Below are positions 45,057 through 55,192 of a stretch of 64,000 bases of DNA, piece after piece. Source of the DNA: Nitrospinia bacterium. Its GTDB lineage: Bacteria > Nitrospinota > Nitrospinia > Nitrospinales > JAJDAT01. The DNA lies in NCBI GenBank assembly GCA_029261715.1, contig JAJDAT010000005.1, positions 124,001 to 188,000 on the forward strand. The letters run 5' to 3'. Positions within the stretch are counted from its first letter, which is position 1. Each line of letters opens with the position of its first letter. Both the position numbers and the translations under genes were made by a program. The notes below the pieces were generated by a model that worked only from the letters and a program-made list of their open reading frames with translations, had not been told where the DNA came from and did not search any database.

Positions 45057-46010
45057 TTAGTTATCGGAATCGGGATGCAAGGGGCTACCGTCTGCAAAGA
45101 AGAAATCGCTTAATCCCATCGGAAGTTGTTGACCGCCAAGAGCGCGTTGTTTATTTTCGGCTAAGCTATCCAGATCCAGAGCTTCCTCGCCTAAGACCTT
45201 AGAAATTGCTTCTCGCCAAATCGTGTCTTTAGCAAGAGGATGATCTGGGTTTTGCGAAAGCCTCTTGATTGCATATTGAAGAATGTGAATTCCGTCGCGT
45301 GGTGAAAAGTCTAAATCAAGCTGGTGCGACCTTTGGAGAAAGTCGACGGTTAATTGCAGCATATCTTTTTCCGCAAATGGAAGATGATATTTTAAAATAG
45401 CTAATTCGTCCTGTTTGTTTGGAGAGCCTAGTTTAAGTGTTGGTTGTAATCTTGAAAGAATATAATCGGGAATCTCAAAGGTGGACTCGTCTTCGTTCAT
45501 AGTGACACAAGCGCGAAACTCCGGTTTAGCTGAAATCATAATTCCCGCTACGATGGATTCAACATATCTGCGGTGATCCAATAAAGGAGCGAGAGATGCC
45601 CAGCTTTTTTCGTTCATTCGGTTGCCTTCGTCTAAAACGCAAATACCTCCCGTAACCATTGCGCTTACTAAAGGAGAAGCGTGATAGGAAATCTTTCCCG
45701 ATTCCGCTAAGACTGGCGTGATTAAAAGATCTTCCGGTCGAGTGTCGCTGGTACATTGAAAAATATATAAAGGTTGATTGCGTTTCATAGCCGCAACCAT
45801 AGCTAGTGTGGTTTTTCCAATACCTGGCATGCCGACAATTCTTGGAGAAAGAGGCATATCTTCCTTAGCTACTACCAACCAACACGCTAATACTTGGGAA
45901 AGCACTTCATCTTGACCAATCCAGTCATAGTTTCCCGAGACGGGTGCGCTTAGAGTCAGTTCGATACCTTTTATTGTTATTGTTTGTTTTTCAACATCTT
46001 GCGTGTCCAA
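45057..46010 (-). CDS. MoxR-type AAA+ ATPase
   Basis: 317 residues. Walker [16 protein letters not shown] (about 64-78), Walker [17 protein letters not shown], sensor 1 VTMNEDE and a lid domain ending with [17 protein letters not shown]. MoxR ATPases help mature or remodel protein complexes, usually with a VWA-domain partner. Here the next gene is a TraB/DUF5682-like protein instead. A long C-terminal tail ([15 protein letters not shown]) may contact that partner. Confidence 0.87.
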   Translation of the reverse strand: MDTQDVEKQTITIKGIELTLSAPVSGNYDWIGQDEVLSQVLACWLVVAKEDMPLSPRIVGMPGIGKTTLAMVAAMKRNQPLYIFQCTSDTRPEDLLITPVLAESGKISYHASPLVSAMVTGGICVLDEGNRMNEKSWASLAPLLDHRRYVESIVAGIMISAKPEFRACVTMNEDESTFEIPDYILSRLQPTLKLGSPNKQDELAILKYHLPFAEKDMLQLTVDFLQRSHQLDLDFSPRDGIHILQYAIKRLSQNPDHPLAKDTIWREAISKVLGEEALDLDSLAENKQRALGGQQLPMGLSDFFFADGSPLHPDSDN

Positions 46011-46131
46011 AAAAATCTCCTTAAGTGTGAATTTTATCTAATTATCTTTTGGTTAGAATACGTTTTGACTTAGAGTCTGTCAAGGGTATGAAAGAAAGCG
46101 ATCTTTTTCACTTATTGCTTAAAAATGAAAT

Positions 46132-47043
46132 TTAAATATTGTTTGAGTTTCGGAAGATTCTATTTGAAAAAGAAGATAGCTCTTCAAGAGCCGTTTTGGA
46201 TTCTGGCAAAAAAGGGAGCAGTTGAAACCCGTGAAAAAGCCCGTTCCATACTTTTAGTTCGGTATTCACTCCATCTGTCTGGGCTTTAATGTTCAGTCGA
46301 ATTGCGTCGTCGCAAAGCATTTCTTGGTCGGTGGTGTGTATGAGTAATGGCGGCAAACCGTTAAGGTTTGCATATACAGGCGATAGCTTAGGATCTTTAG
46401 GGTTATGGCCTTCAGCGTATATTTGCCGAACCCATTCTAATTCTTCAAGTGTATAAAATAACTCGTTTTCATTCTGTTTAACCAAAGATTCACTCTTAAA
46501 AGCGAAGTCGGTAAGCGGACAAAGGCAGAAAGCCGCCGCAGGTAGTTCGACTCCTTGATTACGGCAAGTGATTAACGTATTCAGCGTTAGTGTCGCCCCG
46601 GCAGATTCGCCACCAATAATAATAGACTTTGGCGATGTATCATGTTCGATAAGCCATTTATAAACCGAAACGCAATCTTCAACCGCTGCGGGAAATGGGT
46701 ATTCTGGGGCAAGTTTATAATCAATATGAAAAGCGCGGATACCCATAGAACTTGCAAAGTTCGCTACAGCTACCCTATGAGTGTTTAACGAACCGGCGTA
46801 GAATCCTCCTCCGTGAATATAATAAAGCGTTCTGCCGGAATTAACATTTGGAGGAACGATCCATTCGCAATTAATTTTTCCGACTGAAACTTTCTCAATA
46901 GTGACGGCTTGAGACAGTTTATAGCGCGACATATCCGTTTCAAACTCTTGCCGCAGTTGTTCAACAGATTTATTTCGTATTTTACCCTTTGGTTTATTGA
47001 CTTGTATGAGACCCCGGATGAGGCGGCTTAGGATACTTGGCAT
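46132..47043 (-). CDS. Alpha/beta hydrolase of the hormone-sensitive lipase family
   Basis: 303 residues. Oxyanion-hole motif YYIHGGGFYAGS, nucleophile elbow GESAGATLTL, acid Asp in TTDQEMLCDDA and catalytic His in WNGLFHGFQLLP. This is a complete class IV esterase. It hydrolyses short acyl esters or amides in characterised relatives; substrate unknown. Not in an obvious operon, 120 bases after the MoxR gene. Confidence 0.9.
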   Translation of the reverse strand: MPSILSRLIRGLIQVNKPKGKIRNKSVEQLRQEFETDMSRYKLSQAVTIEKVSVGKINCEWIVPPNVNSGRTLYYIHGGGFYAGSLNTHRVAVANFASSMGIRAFHIDYKLAPEYPFPAAVEDCVSVYKWLIEHDTSPKSIIIGGESAGATLTLNTLITCRNQGVELPAAAFCLCPLTDFAFKSESLVKQNENELFYTLEELEWVRQIYAEGHNPKDPKLSPVYANLNGLPPLLIHTTDQEMLCDDAIRLNIKAQTDGVNTELKVWNGLFHGFQLLPFLPESKTALEELSSFSNRIFRNSNNI

Positions 47044-47224
47044 CGCATTCCTATTGCAGTGAAAAATATAGTGTCAAATTATAACTTATGAATTAATGGG
47101 GGTACACAATAGGTTGGCGATATCTACCAATAAGCGGACGATATAAATCCCAGTTTATATAAAGAACTCTGCTAAACTATTAGGCTTTTAATCCTTCTGT
47201 TTTTTACCCCTAAAAAATACCTTA

Positions 47225-48544
47225 ATGGAAAATCCTTCGACTTCTGGATATCTATCCCTTCTTAAGGAAAACTCAAATTTCCGTAGATTGTGGTATGGAC
47301 AGATTACCTCCGAATTAGGAGATTGGTTTCATTATGTTGCTCTATATGCTTTAGTTATTAAATTAGGGGGATCGGCAGCCGCTATGGCGGGTATTATGGT
47401 TGCTAAATTATTACCTCTAGTAATTATTAGTCCCTTAGCTGGAGTTGTTGCAGACCGAATAAGTCGAAAAAAGATAATGATTGTCGCGGATATTATGCGG
47501 TTCTTTGTTATTTTAGGATTTTTGATCATTGAAAACCCAAAAGACCTTTGGCTCCTTTACGCCCTGACAATTATAGAGCTTTCTATGGCGAGTTTTTTTG
47601 AACCCGCGCGGAACGCAATTATTCCCTCAGTTGTTAAAAAACAAGATTTAGTGACAGCCAACGCGCTAAGCGGAACGACTTGGTCGGTGATGGTTTCTGT
47701 TGGGGCAGCATCTGGCGGGATTTTTGTCGCTTTTTTGGGAATTGAACTGGCTTTTTTATTGAACGCAGCGACGTTTTTGTTATCGGCATATTTTATTAAG
47801 AAGGTTGATTGTAGCGAATCGCATATAGGTGACAATAAAAAGGAGATAGATAAAGGCACCTGGAGTTATTTGACGGATGGTTTAAAGTATCTTTTATCTG
47901 AGCCATTTGTTTTGGCAGTAACTTTTTTAAAGTCGGGGTTGGCGATTTCTGGAGGGATTATGACGCTAGTCCCATTATTTGCCACTCAAATGCATTCAAC
48001 GCAAGCGGGAGTATCTTTGGGAATTGGTGTTATTTATTCAGTCAGAGGAATTGGCTCGGCTTTCGGTCCTATTTTATTTAAAAAGTTTTTTGGAGAGTCT
48101 CCGCGAGCATTACGAACTTCAATCGCTTTATCTTTTTTCATGGGAGCCGTCGCATACTACTTACTATCCCAATCCAAATCTTTATATTTAGCCGCGTTAT
48201 CGGTTGGTCTGTCGACTTTTTTTATGGCAGTGGTTTGGGTTTTCAGCACAGCATTATTGCATATGGAGGCTGATAACAGGTTTTTAGGTAGAATTTTTAG
48301 TATTGAAATGGCTGGGCTGACCCTAATAATGGCGGCAAGCAATTGGTTTGTAGGATTTGCGTCAGATAGTTGGGGGGATTCTCCCCAAATAATTGCTGGT
48401 TATTTCTCTCTTTTCTTTCTGGTACCTGGAATTTTTTGGACCCTTTTTATTTTAAGCCCTAATGAACGCTTAAAATCGAAACGAAAAGAAAAAAATCAAA
48501 AAGAAGAGGTCGTTATAAAAGAGAATCCGATCCATACCCCTTAA
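47225..48544 (+). CDS. MFS exporter (EntS-like)
   Basis: 439 residues with twelve membrane helices. The N-terminus FRRLWYGQITSELGDWFHYVAL and the loop 2-3 motif GVVADRISRKKIMIVADIMRF are typical of MFS-3/EntS exporters. A charged tail (KSKRKEKNQKEEVVIKE) is cytoplasmic. Exports unknown small molecules by proton antiport. Divergent from the esterase with 180 bases between. Confidence 0.85.
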   Translation: MENPSTSGYLSLLKENSNFRRLWYGQITSELGDWFHYVALYALVIKLGGSAAAMAGIMVAKLLPLVIISPLAGVVADRISRKKIMIVADIMRFFVILGFLIIENPKDLWLLYALTIIELSMASFFEPARNAIIPSVVKKQDLVTANALSGTTWSVMVSVGAASGGIFVAFLGIELAFLLNAATFLLSAYFIKKVDCSESHIGDNKKEIDKGTWSYLTDGLKYLLSEPFVLAVTFLKSGLAISGGIMTLVPLFATQMHSTQAGVSLGIGVIYSVRGIGSAFGPILFKKFFGESPRALRTSIALSFFMGAVAYYLLSQSKSLYLAALSVGLSTFFMAVVWVFSTALLHMEADNRFLGRIFSIEMAGLTLIMAASNWFVGFASDSWGDSPQIIAGYFSLFFLVPGIFWTLFILSPNERLKSKRKEKNQKEEVVIKENPIHTP

Positions 48545-48746
48545 AAACTGATCTTAATTTGAAGTGTTTTTAACGGATTCTATTGAAAAAAAATGAATAA
48601 TCCCATTCTTTAAAACTGGTAACAATGTTAAAATTATTGCCTTTATAGAAGTGAAAATTGAATCTTTAAAATATTGATTTTAAGTAGTTTTAAAAAAATA
48701 CTACCAGCCCTTAATTAGACCAAAAACTTTCCCCGGAATTGGAAAA

Positions 48747-49892
48747 ATGAAACCCCGAAAAACTAGGAAGATTAAAATAGGTTCTTTGACTATTGGAGGC
48801 GACTCTCCCGTTGCAGTTCAAAGTATGACCGCTACGCGGACTCAGGACCTTGAGGCCACAGCAAAGCAAATAAAAATTTTAGAAGAAGCGGGAGCAGATG
48901 TAATCCGTATTGCAGTGGACAGTGATAAAGATGTTGAAGCGTTGAAGATATTGAGGAGTAATTCTAAAGCCGTTTTTTCCGTGGATTTACAGGAAAACTA
49001 TAAGTTAGCGCCTTTAGTAGCTCCATTAGTGAATAAGATTCGTTATAACCCGGGCCACCTTTATCATCTTGAAAAGAATAAAACCATTCGAGAAAAAGTT
49101 GAGTTTATTGTTCAAGCCGCAAAAGAGCATGAATGCGCCATAAGAATTGGAGTTAATTGTGGCTCGATCGATCCAGATTATAAAGAGCGTTTTGCGCATG
49201 ATGAATTGGAAGGAATGGTTCAATGTGCGGTTGACCACTGCGCGATGTTAGACGAACTAAATTTTGTAGATTATTGTGTTTCGTTAAAAGATTCAGACTC
49301 GCAGAAAGTGATTGAGGCTAATAAAAGGTTTTCAGAGTTACGTCCAGACGTTCCACTACATCTGGGAGTAACAGAAGCAGGATTACCTCCTGAAGGAGTT
49401 ATTAAAACAAGAATCGCTTTTGAACAGTTGATTTCAAAAGGTATTGGCGATACTATTCGGGTTTCTTTGACATTGCCGGACGATGAAAAAGGGCAGGAAA
49501 TTGATGTTGGAAGAGATATCTTAAAAGATATTGATGAAGGTCGATTCCGGTCTGTTCCCGAGAACTTCTTGGAAGGTTTAAACATCATCGCCTGCCCTAG
49601 TTGCTCCCGGGTAGAAAATGGAAAGTTTGTTGAGTTAGCTCAGGATGTTCGAGCTCTTACAAAGTACGCTGAGAAGTATAAACTTACTATTGCAGTTATG
49701 GGGTGCAGGGTGAATGGTCCTGGAGAAACAGACGATGCAGACTTAGGACTTTGGTGTGGTCCAACACATGTCAATTTGAAAGAAGGTCCTAAAACTTTGG
49801 GATCCTTTACTTATGACGAAATTTTAGGTCAACTTAAATCAGAAGTTGATAGATTAATATCCGAAAAGTTTAACGAGCCTGTCGCTAAATAG
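48747..49892 (+). CDS. ispG: 4-hydroxy-3-methylbut-2-enyl diphosphate synthase IspG
   Basis: 381 residues, the short bacterial form. It converts methylerythritol cyclodiphosphate to HMBPP in the MEP pathway. TIM-barrel start [15 protein letters not shown]; Fe-S cluster cysteines in IACPSCSR and [11 protein letters not shown]; the ARIGVNCGS-like segment [10 protein letters not shown]. It shows the organism makes isoprenoids by the MEP route. First of ispG-tig-Rieske on the plus strand. Confidence 0.95.
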   Translation: MKPRKTRKIKIGSLTIGGDSPVAVQSMTATRTQDLEATAKQIKILEEAGADVIRIAVDSDKDVEALKILRSNSKAVFSVDLQENYKLAPLVAPLVNKIRYNPGHLYHLEKNKTIREKVEFIVQAAKEHECAIRIGVNCGSIDPDYKERFAHDELEGMVQCAVDHCAMLDELNFVDYCVSLKDSDSQKVIEANKRFSELRPDVPLHLGVTEAGLPPEGVIKTRIAFEQLISKGIGDTIRVSLTLPDDEKGQEIDVGRDILKDIDEGRFRSVPENFLEGLNIIACPSCSRVENGKFVELAQDVRALTKYAEKYKLTIAVMGCRVNGPGETDDADLGLWCGPTHVNLKEGPKTLGSFTYDEILGQLKSEVDRLISEKFNEPVAK

Positions 49893-49936
49893 TTATATCG
49901 TTTTTGGAATACACGATCGGTTGGAGAATTTGATAG

Positions 49937-51301
49937 ATGGAATATAAAATTGAAGAGTTAGGAACTCTAAGAAAAAAACTGAAAATTGAGATACCTAAAG
50001 ACGTGGTGTCTAAAAAGATTAAAGAAGCTTACCAAGATATAAGCAAAAAACTGAAGATTCCGGGATTTCGCTCCGGAAAGATACCACAGCATATTTTGGA
50101 GAAGCAAGTTCCTGTCCATTCCTTTGGAGAGATGTTTCAGGATTTGATGCAAGAATATTACAGTAAAGTATTGCTTGAGAATAAACTCATTCCTGTTGGC
50201 ACCCCAGAAATGCTTCATGACGAAATGTCTGAGATTAAAAAAGACGCGCCATTAAGTTTTTCTATAGCTATCGATATAAAACCAGATATTGATATAGGGG
50301 AGTATAAAGGAATAAAAGTAGAAAAACGCGAAGCGGTGGTTAGTGACGCTGAAGTTAGTATGGCGATGAACAAAATTTTAGAAGCCTATGGTCATTTGGA
50401 ACCTCACGAAGCAGGTCATGTTGTTGGAAAAGGTGACTTTGTTACCATTAATTTTGAAGGTTTTTTAAGTGGACAGCCTTTAGAAGGAGGTAATGCTGAA
50501 AATTATACTGTAAGAGTTGGTTCAAAAAAGATGATTGCGGGATTTGAAGATCAGATCGTCGGCCATGTATTGGGAGAAGAGTTTGAAGTTCGAACCCCGT
50601 TACCTGCTGACTGGAATAATAAATTGAGACGAATTTCTATGCCGTTGCCGGGCGAGCAAGAAGACGAAGAAGTTGAACAGGCAAATTTTATGGTGAAACT
50701 TCTTGAAGTGAAAAAAATGATTTTGCCAGAGTTGAATGATGAGTTTGCAAAAAATGAAGGCGCCGAAACTGTTGAAGAGTTAAGGCGAAATGTGAAAACG
50801 AATCAGCAAGCCTATAAAGAGCAACAAGATGAGTTGCGAATTAAACAAGAGTTGTTTGATAATTTGGTTAAGGGAAGCGAGTTTGAACCTCCAGGATCAG
50901 TCGTTGATTTGGAGTTAAAATTTATGATTGAAGGAACGAAGTTTCAAATTGAGCAATCTGGTATGAAGTTAGAAGATTCTGGTTTTGACGAAGAAGAAGC
51001 AAAGAATGAGTGGCATGATAAAGCGGCTTTCAACACGAAAGGTTATATGATTTTAGAAGAAATCGCTAACCAGGAAAAAATATTTGTCTCGGAAGCGGAT
51101 ATGGAAGGTGAATTTAGAGCTCTTGCTGAGCAAACTAAGCAAACGATAGATGTAGTAAAACAAAAAATGCTTAATAATCAGGCCACCTATAATCATACGA
51201 AGTCAAAATTACGCGGACAAAAGGCCTTAAACTTTATTTATAGTAATTGCGAATTTGAATACGCAAAAATGGATCCTGAAAAAGATATCGAACGACTTTA
51301 A
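49937..51301 (+). CDS. tig: Trigger factor (ribosome-bound chaperone)
   Basis: 454 residues with the three expected parts: ribosome-binding domain with the signature GFRSGKIPQHILEK (about 43-56), FKBP-type prolyl isomerase (GDFVTINFEGFLSGQPLEGG and IAGFEDQIVGHVLGEE), and a helical C-terminal chaperone domain (from about 265). The FKBP part has an insertion (LRRISMPLPGEQEDEE). 44 bases behind ispG, same strand. Confidence 0.94.
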   Translation: MEYKIEELGTLRKKLKIEIPKDVVSKKIKEAYQDISKKLKIPGFRSGKIPQHILEKQVPVHSFGEMFQDLMQEYYSKVLLENKLIPVGTPEMLHDEMSEIKKDAPLSFSIAIDIKPDIDIGEYKGIKVEKREAVVSDAEVSMAMNKILEAYGHLEPHEAGHVVGKGDFVTINFEGFLSGQPLEGGNAENYTVRVGSKKMIAGFEDQIVGHVLGEEFEVRTPLPADWNNKLRRISMPLPGEQEDEEVEQANFMVKLLEVKKMILPELNDEFAKNEGAETVEELRRNVKTNQQAYKEQQDELRIKQELFDNLVKGSEFEPPGSVVDLELKFMIEGTKFQIEQSGMKLEDSGFDEEEAKNEWHDKAAFNTKGYMILEEIANQEKIFVSEADMEGEFRALAEQTKQTIDVVKQKMLNNQATYNHTKSKLRGQKALNFIYSNCEFEYAKMDPEKDIERL

Positions 51302-51387
51302 ATTATTTCATTCGTCGTTGTTAGGGGATTTCGTTTTAGTTTCAAAATAAAAACTTTAAATTTTTAAGATTATCTGAGGAAGCTTCC

Positions 51388-51807
51388 ATGATTAAATTTG
51401 TTGACGTTATGAGCGAAGAAGATTTACCGATAGGTAAGTCGGCGATTGTTTCCGCCGGCAATGACGAAATCGCTTTGTTCAACTATAAAGGAAAATATTA
51501 CGCGATTAATAATAAATGTCTTCATAACGGATCATCTTTAGGAGAAGGAAGGATAGAAGAAGGTGTTTTGATTTGCCCTAACCATGAATGGCGATTCGAT
51601 CTTGTTTCTGGACAGTGTCCTCAAAACCCTGAGATGAAAGCGAAGATTTTTCCTGTAAAAGTAGGAAAAGGAAGAATCAAGATTGGTTTTGGTAAAGAGA
51701 TAGATAAAAATGCGTCAAAAGGGAAGGCTCCTTCCAAAGCTCCCTCTTCTCTTAAGTTTACAATTCCAACCATCCAAAAGCCAATAAACCCAGACGAAGA
51801 TTGGTAG
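51388..51807 (+). CDS. Rieske [2Fe-2S] ferredoxin-like protein
   Basis: 139 residues. Cluster ligands Cys-X-His in INNKCLHNGSSLGEG and Cys-X2-His in VLICPNHEWRFDLVSG, in the usual spacing. No membrane or signal segment, so a cytosolic NirD/ferredoxin-type Rieske rather than part of a bc1 complex. The proline/serine-rich C-terminal 40 residues are unusual. AGGAAGC precedes the ATG. Electron-transfer partner unknown. Confidence 0.88.
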   Translation: MIKFVDVMSEEDLPIGKSAIVSAGNDEIALFNYKGKYYAINNKCLHNGSSLGEGRIEEGVLICPNHEWRFDLVSGQCPQNPEMKAKIFPVKVGKGRIKIGFGKEIDKNASKGKAPSKAPSSLKFTIPTIQKPINPDEDW

Positions 51808-51839
51808 GGTCCTATATCTAATATCTTACGATAGAATTT

Positions 51840-52856
51840 TTATTGATCAGGCGAATTTTTTAACTCGTGTAGTTGGCTTTGGATTTGTCGAAGCAGTTCA
51901 GGGATTCCAGATCCCGTGACGGCGGAAATTGAGAATAAGTTAGGATTTAGATTTTTCAATTCTGCTTCGAATTGTTTAAGTTTTTCTTCCGCTTCGGGAT
52001 GGTCTATCTTGGAGGGAACTAGAATTTGAGGTTTTTCGTATAAAGTTTGGGAGTAGCTTTTGAGTTCTTTTTGAATGGTTTTGTAATCGTCGAGTGGATC
52101 TCTATCACTGGCGATTGAAAAGTCGATCAAATGAACCAGGAGTCGAGTGCGTTCAGTATGTTTAAGAAATTGAATTCCTAATCCCTTCCCCTCGTGAGCC
52201 CCTTCGATAAGGCCTGGAATATCAGCAGCGACGAAACTGGAAAAATCGTCCATTTTTACAATCCCAAGGTTTGGAATCAAAGTGCTGAATGGATAGTCTG
52301 CTATTTTGGGGCGTGCGTTTGAAATTTTTGCAATTAGAGTCGATTTCCCAGCATTAGGGAAACCAATGATTCCAACATCGGCGAGAAGTTTTAGCTCCAA
52401 AATAAGCTTCATCTTTTCACCGGGAAAGCCTGTCTGAAATTTTCTCGGAGCGCGATTTGAGGATGTTTTATATCTAGCGTTGCCGCAACCGCCGCGACCG
52501 CCAACAGCCGCAATAAACTGTTGGTCCTTATTTTTGAGGTCTACTAATAGTTCGCCGGACACTTCGTCTTTTACCAGAGTCCCCATAGGCACTTTTAGGA
52601 CACAGCTTTTCCCGCTGCGTCCAGTCATTTGCTTGCCTCGGCCTGGACGACCGTCTTCTGCTTTATTAATTTTTTGGTACCGTAGATCGAAGAGAGTTTG
52701 GAGGCTTGGGTCAGTTTCTAGAATTATATCGCCACCCTTGCCGCCATCGCCGCCGTCAGGCCCGCCAAGGGGAATGAACTTTTCTCTGAGGAAGCTGGAA
52801 CAACCGGTTCCTCCATCACCCGAGCGGACTATTATGTTGACTTGGTCAACAAACAT
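51840..52856 (-). CDS. obgE: Obg-family ribosome-associated GTPase
   Basis: 338 residues. Glycine-rich Obg domain (GGPDGGDGGKGGDI, GRPGRGKQMTGRSG), then the G domain: G1 GFPNAGKSTLIAKIS, G2 region YPFSTLIPNLG, G3 DIPGLIEGAHEGKGLG. G4 reads SKID instead of the consensus NKxD. Obg proteins act in 50S maturation and stress response. Third of the rplU-rpmA-obgE cluster, the classic order. The C-terminal extension is short. Confidence 0.94.
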   Translation of the reverse strand: MFVDQVNIIVRSGDGGTGCSSFLREKFIPLGGPDGGDGGKGGDIILETDPSLQTLFDLRYQKINKAEDGRPGRGKQMTGRSGKSCVLKVPMGTLVKDEVSGELLVDLKNKDQQFIAAVGGRGGCGNARYKTSSNRAPRKFQTGFPGEKMKLILELKLLADVGIIGFPNAGKSTLIAKISNARPKIADYPFSTLIPNLGIVKMDDFSSFVAADIPGLIEGAHEGKGLGIQFLKHTERTRLLVHLIDFSIASDRDPLDDYKTIQKELKSYSQTLYEKPQILVPSKIDHPEAEEKLKQFEAELKNLNPNLFSISAVTGSGIPELLRQIQSQLHELKNSPDQ

Positions 52857-52895
52857 TGGACAAAAAAGGAGATAATTTAATAATATTTAGGAGAG

Positions 52896-53153
52896 TTAAA
52901 CTGCGGGATAAACGCTGATTTTTTGTCGTGTTTTGTTGTAACGTTCGAATTTGACTACTCCTGCAATTTTAGAAAAAATTGTGTAGTCGCTTCCTAAGCC
53001 AACATTTGAACCGGCATGGAAACTTGTGCCTCGTTGACGTACCAAGATTTCTCCAGATTTAACCACTTGTCCGCCGTAACGTTTAACGCCAAGTCTTTTC
53101 CCTATACTGTCGCGGCCGTTGGAAGTACTCCCTTGACCTTTTTTATGAGCCAT
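52896..53153 (-). CDS. rpmA: Ribosomal protein bL27
   Basis: 85 residues: [20 protein letters not shown] then [21 protein letters not shown]. The N-terminus begins directly with AHKK, the mature form, with no processed leader as in Firmicutes. Located at the peptidyl-transferase centre of the 50S subunit. 4 bases behind rplU. Confidence 0.97.
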   Translation of the reverse strand: MAHKKGQGSTSNGRDSIGKRLGVKRYGGQVVKSGEILVRQRGTSFHAGSNVGLGSDYTIFSKIAGVVKFERYNKTRQKISVYPAV

Positions 53154-53157
53154 TTCT

Positions 53158-53472
53158 TTACCCCTTATTGATACTTGTAATTTTTAGTCGCGTTTGTAAC
53201 TGTCTATGACCGTTTTTTCTGCGATAGTTTTTTCTTCGACGTTTTTTGAACACGATGATTTTTTTGTCTTTCAACTGTTCAGAAACTTCAGCAGTGACGC
53301 TACAATCATTCAAAAATGGAGCGCCAACTTGAGTATCGTCCCCATCTCCAGTCATTAAGACTTTATCTAGCGTAACTGATTCGCCAACAATGGTTTCAAG
53401 CTTTTCTACTTGAATAACATCGCCAGCGGAAACCTTATATTGCTTGCCACCCGTTTGGACTACTGCGTACAT
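53158..53472 (-). CDS. rplU: Ribosomal protein bL21
   Basis: 104 residues, [18 protein letters not shown] at the start and [17 protein letters not shown] in the rRNA-binding region. An open frame continues 18 codons upstream, but AAGGAG 9 bases before the ATG at 53472 fixes the true start and length. First gene of rplU-rpmA-obgE. A leader hairpin and a sigma-70 promoter lie upstream. Confidence 0.96.
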   Translation of the reverse strand: MYAVVQTGGKQYKVSAGDVIQVEKLETIVGESVTLDKVLMTGDGDDTQVGAPFLNDCSVTAEVSEQLKDKKIIVFKKRRRKNYRRKNGHRQLQTRLKITSINKG

Positions 53473-53486
53473 AAAAATTTGCTCCT

Positions 53487-53506
53487 TAAACCCTCTCAGG
53501 GGTTTA
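53487..53506 (-). promoter_or_regulatory. Leader hairpin before rplU
   Basis: TAAACCC and GGGTTTA form a perfect 7-bp stem with a 6-base loop, ending a few bases before the rplU ribosome binding site. Position is that of the L21 leader elements used for feedback control in other bacteria; the equivalence is inferred. Confidence 0.45.
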
Positions 53507-53556
53507 TTCAAATAAACGCTATACAACGTATTTTGATACCTTCAGTAAAGCTTTAT

Positions 53557-53585
53557 AGCATAAGGTTTTATTAAACTCTTGTCAA
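53557..53585 (-). promoter_or_regulatory. Sigma-70 promoter of rplU-rpmA-obgE
   Basis: On the minus strand TTGACA (53580-53585), 17-base spacer, TATGCT (53557-53562). The -35 box is perfect. It gives a leader of about 75-80 bases containing the hairpin at 53487-53506. Confidence 0.7.
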
Positions 53586-53802
53586 CAATTATGAGAGCAG
53601 ACTGGGTGATTTTCTTAAGAGAATCCTCAAAAAAACGATTTTGCCAAGAGCTTGACCTCCAAAATCAAGGATCTGAAGATGGAAAAAGAATATAAGTTTA
53701 AACTATTTGTGGCGTCTTTAAACTTAGGATTATCCTTGAATAATCGATTCGCGAAGTGTTACAACTGCATAGGTAATTGAAAATACTGGAGTTTACAATC
53801 TT

Positions 53803-54366
53803 ATGTCGTCGAAAGATAAGGAAAAGTGGAATAGGAAATACGGCGTGGACAAATATATCGGAGGAAAAGCCGCTTGTGATTGGTTGACTAGCAACACAGA
53901 GGTTTTGACCGGAAATGGACAAGCTCTAGATATTGCGATGGGAGAGGGTAGGAATTCCATCTATTTAGCTCAACTGGGGTTTAAGGTCACTGGAATTGAT
54001 ATTTCCGATGTTGGGGTAAAGAAAGCTCAAGCTTTAGCCGAAGAAAAGAGTATTGAATTAAAAACAGTTGTTGCCGATTTGGACCAATATGAATTTGATG
54101 AAAAATCATTCGATTTAGTAATCTGTTTTAACTTTTTGGATAGAAATCTATTTCCAAAAATCCGAGAAATGGTGAGTCCTGGCGGTTTGGTGATTTATGA
54201 AACTTTTTCTATCGATTTTTTAAAATATAGCTCGTTTAAAGAAGAATGGGTTTTAGGCTACGGAGAACTTTTAAAAGAGTTTCAAGAATATCGAATACTA
54301 AGATATCAGGAAGTAGATGACGGACAAAAAGGCTTTGCTTCGATAATCGCTCAAAAACCTTTATAG
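53803..54366 (+). CDS. SAM-dependent methyltransferase (TehB-like)
   Basis: 187 residues, class I methyltransferase. Motif I is ALDIAMGEGRNSIYLAQLGF, followed by VTGIDISDVGVKKAQ and a DLVICFNFLDRNL segment. N-terminal WNRKYG is seen in TehB/tellurite-resistance and related small-molecule methyltransferases. Substrate unknown; overlapping resistance and thiol metabolism roles are known in the family. It precedes a lipoprotein gene by 7 bases. Confidence 0.85.
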   Translation: MSSKDKEKWNRKYGVDKYIGGKAACDWLTSNTEVLTGNGQALDIAMGEGRNSIYLAQLGFKVTGIDISDVGVKKAQALAEEKSIELKTVVADLDQYEFDEKSFDLVICFNFLDRNLFPKIREMVSPGGLVIYETFSIDFLKYSSFKEEWVLGYGELLKEFQEYRILRYQEVDDGQKGFASIIAQKPL

Positions 54367-54373
54367 AGTTAAG

Positions 54374-55192
54374 ATGAGAGTAAATTATTTTAAATTTGAA
54401 AAGCGAACTTTTATAAACGTATTGATCTTAGTATGTACGTTAGTTCTACTTTCCAATTGCGCTACCGAATCAAAAGAAAAGAAGTTGGAGGTAGAGGGTT
54501 TCACTTTAATGTATAAAGCCCATAAGTCGGCTAATTCAGAAATAAAGAATGTCCCAATTAATCACCCGGTAAAGATATCGGTCGAGACGATGACGGCTCA
54601 ACTGCTATCGCTAAAGTATAAAGAACTTGCTCTTTTTGGCAAAATGAAGGCTATCTTTTCTGTAAAAGATATCAATTCAATCGCGCGATTAATGACGAAA
54701 GCTCTAGCTCGATCTCCGTCCAACAAATTAATTTACTTTGAATTAGAGGCCACTAGTGGCGGCCTTACTAAAGGGGAACTGTTTCATTCCAATAAGAACT
54801 TACATTGGAGGTTTTCTAAAATTTCTGGAAGAAACTTTAATCTTTCAAATAGAGGCGCTTCAGGATTTAGAGGTAAAGGAACGATATGGAAAATGATTCC
54901 GCAACGAGGTCAGGCTCTTAAAAAAACAAAGGGAGTTTTTTCAGTAACGTGGGATAACTGGTTAGTGTCAAAATTGAAACTTCCTATGACCAAAGGGCTG
55001 CAAAAACGTAAAAAAACGTATGTCAAAGAAAAGCTGAAAGAACCAAAACCTTCTCTAGCGCCGAGTAGGCCAGCTAGTGATAGCATTGTGGAAGAGAAAT
55101 TAAATACGTTGAACGATTTAAAGCGAAAAGGTTTGATTAACGAAAATGAATACCAAAAAAGAAAGAAAGCAATCTTAGACCGATATTTATAA
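54374..55192 (+). CDS. Lipoprotein with C-terminal SHOCT-like domain
   Basis: 272 residues. Signal segment INVLILVCTLVLLSNC with lipobox LSNC (Cys29). The central beta-rich domain is not recognised (KISVETMTAQLLSLKYKEL; GRNFNLSNRGASGFRG). A basic, proline-containing linker leads to a 30-residue C-terminal SHOCT motif (EEKLNTLNDLKRKGLINE then EYQKRKKAIL), which in other proteins mediates oligomerisation or membrane contact. Downstream of the methyltransferase, probably co-transcribed. Confidence 0.72.
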   Translation: MRVNYFKFEKRTFINVLILVCTLVLLSNCATESKEKKLEVEGFTLMYKAHKSANSEIKNVPINHPVKISVETMTAQLLSLKYKELALFGKMKAIFSVKDINSIARLMTKALARSPSNKLIYFELEATSGGLTKGELFHSNKNLHWRFSKISGRNFNLSNRGASGFRGKGTIWKMIPQRGQALKKTKGVFSVTWDNWLVSKLKLPMTKGLQKRKKTYVKEKLKEPKPSLAPSRPASDSIVEEKLNTLNDLKRKGLINENEYQKRKKAILDRYL

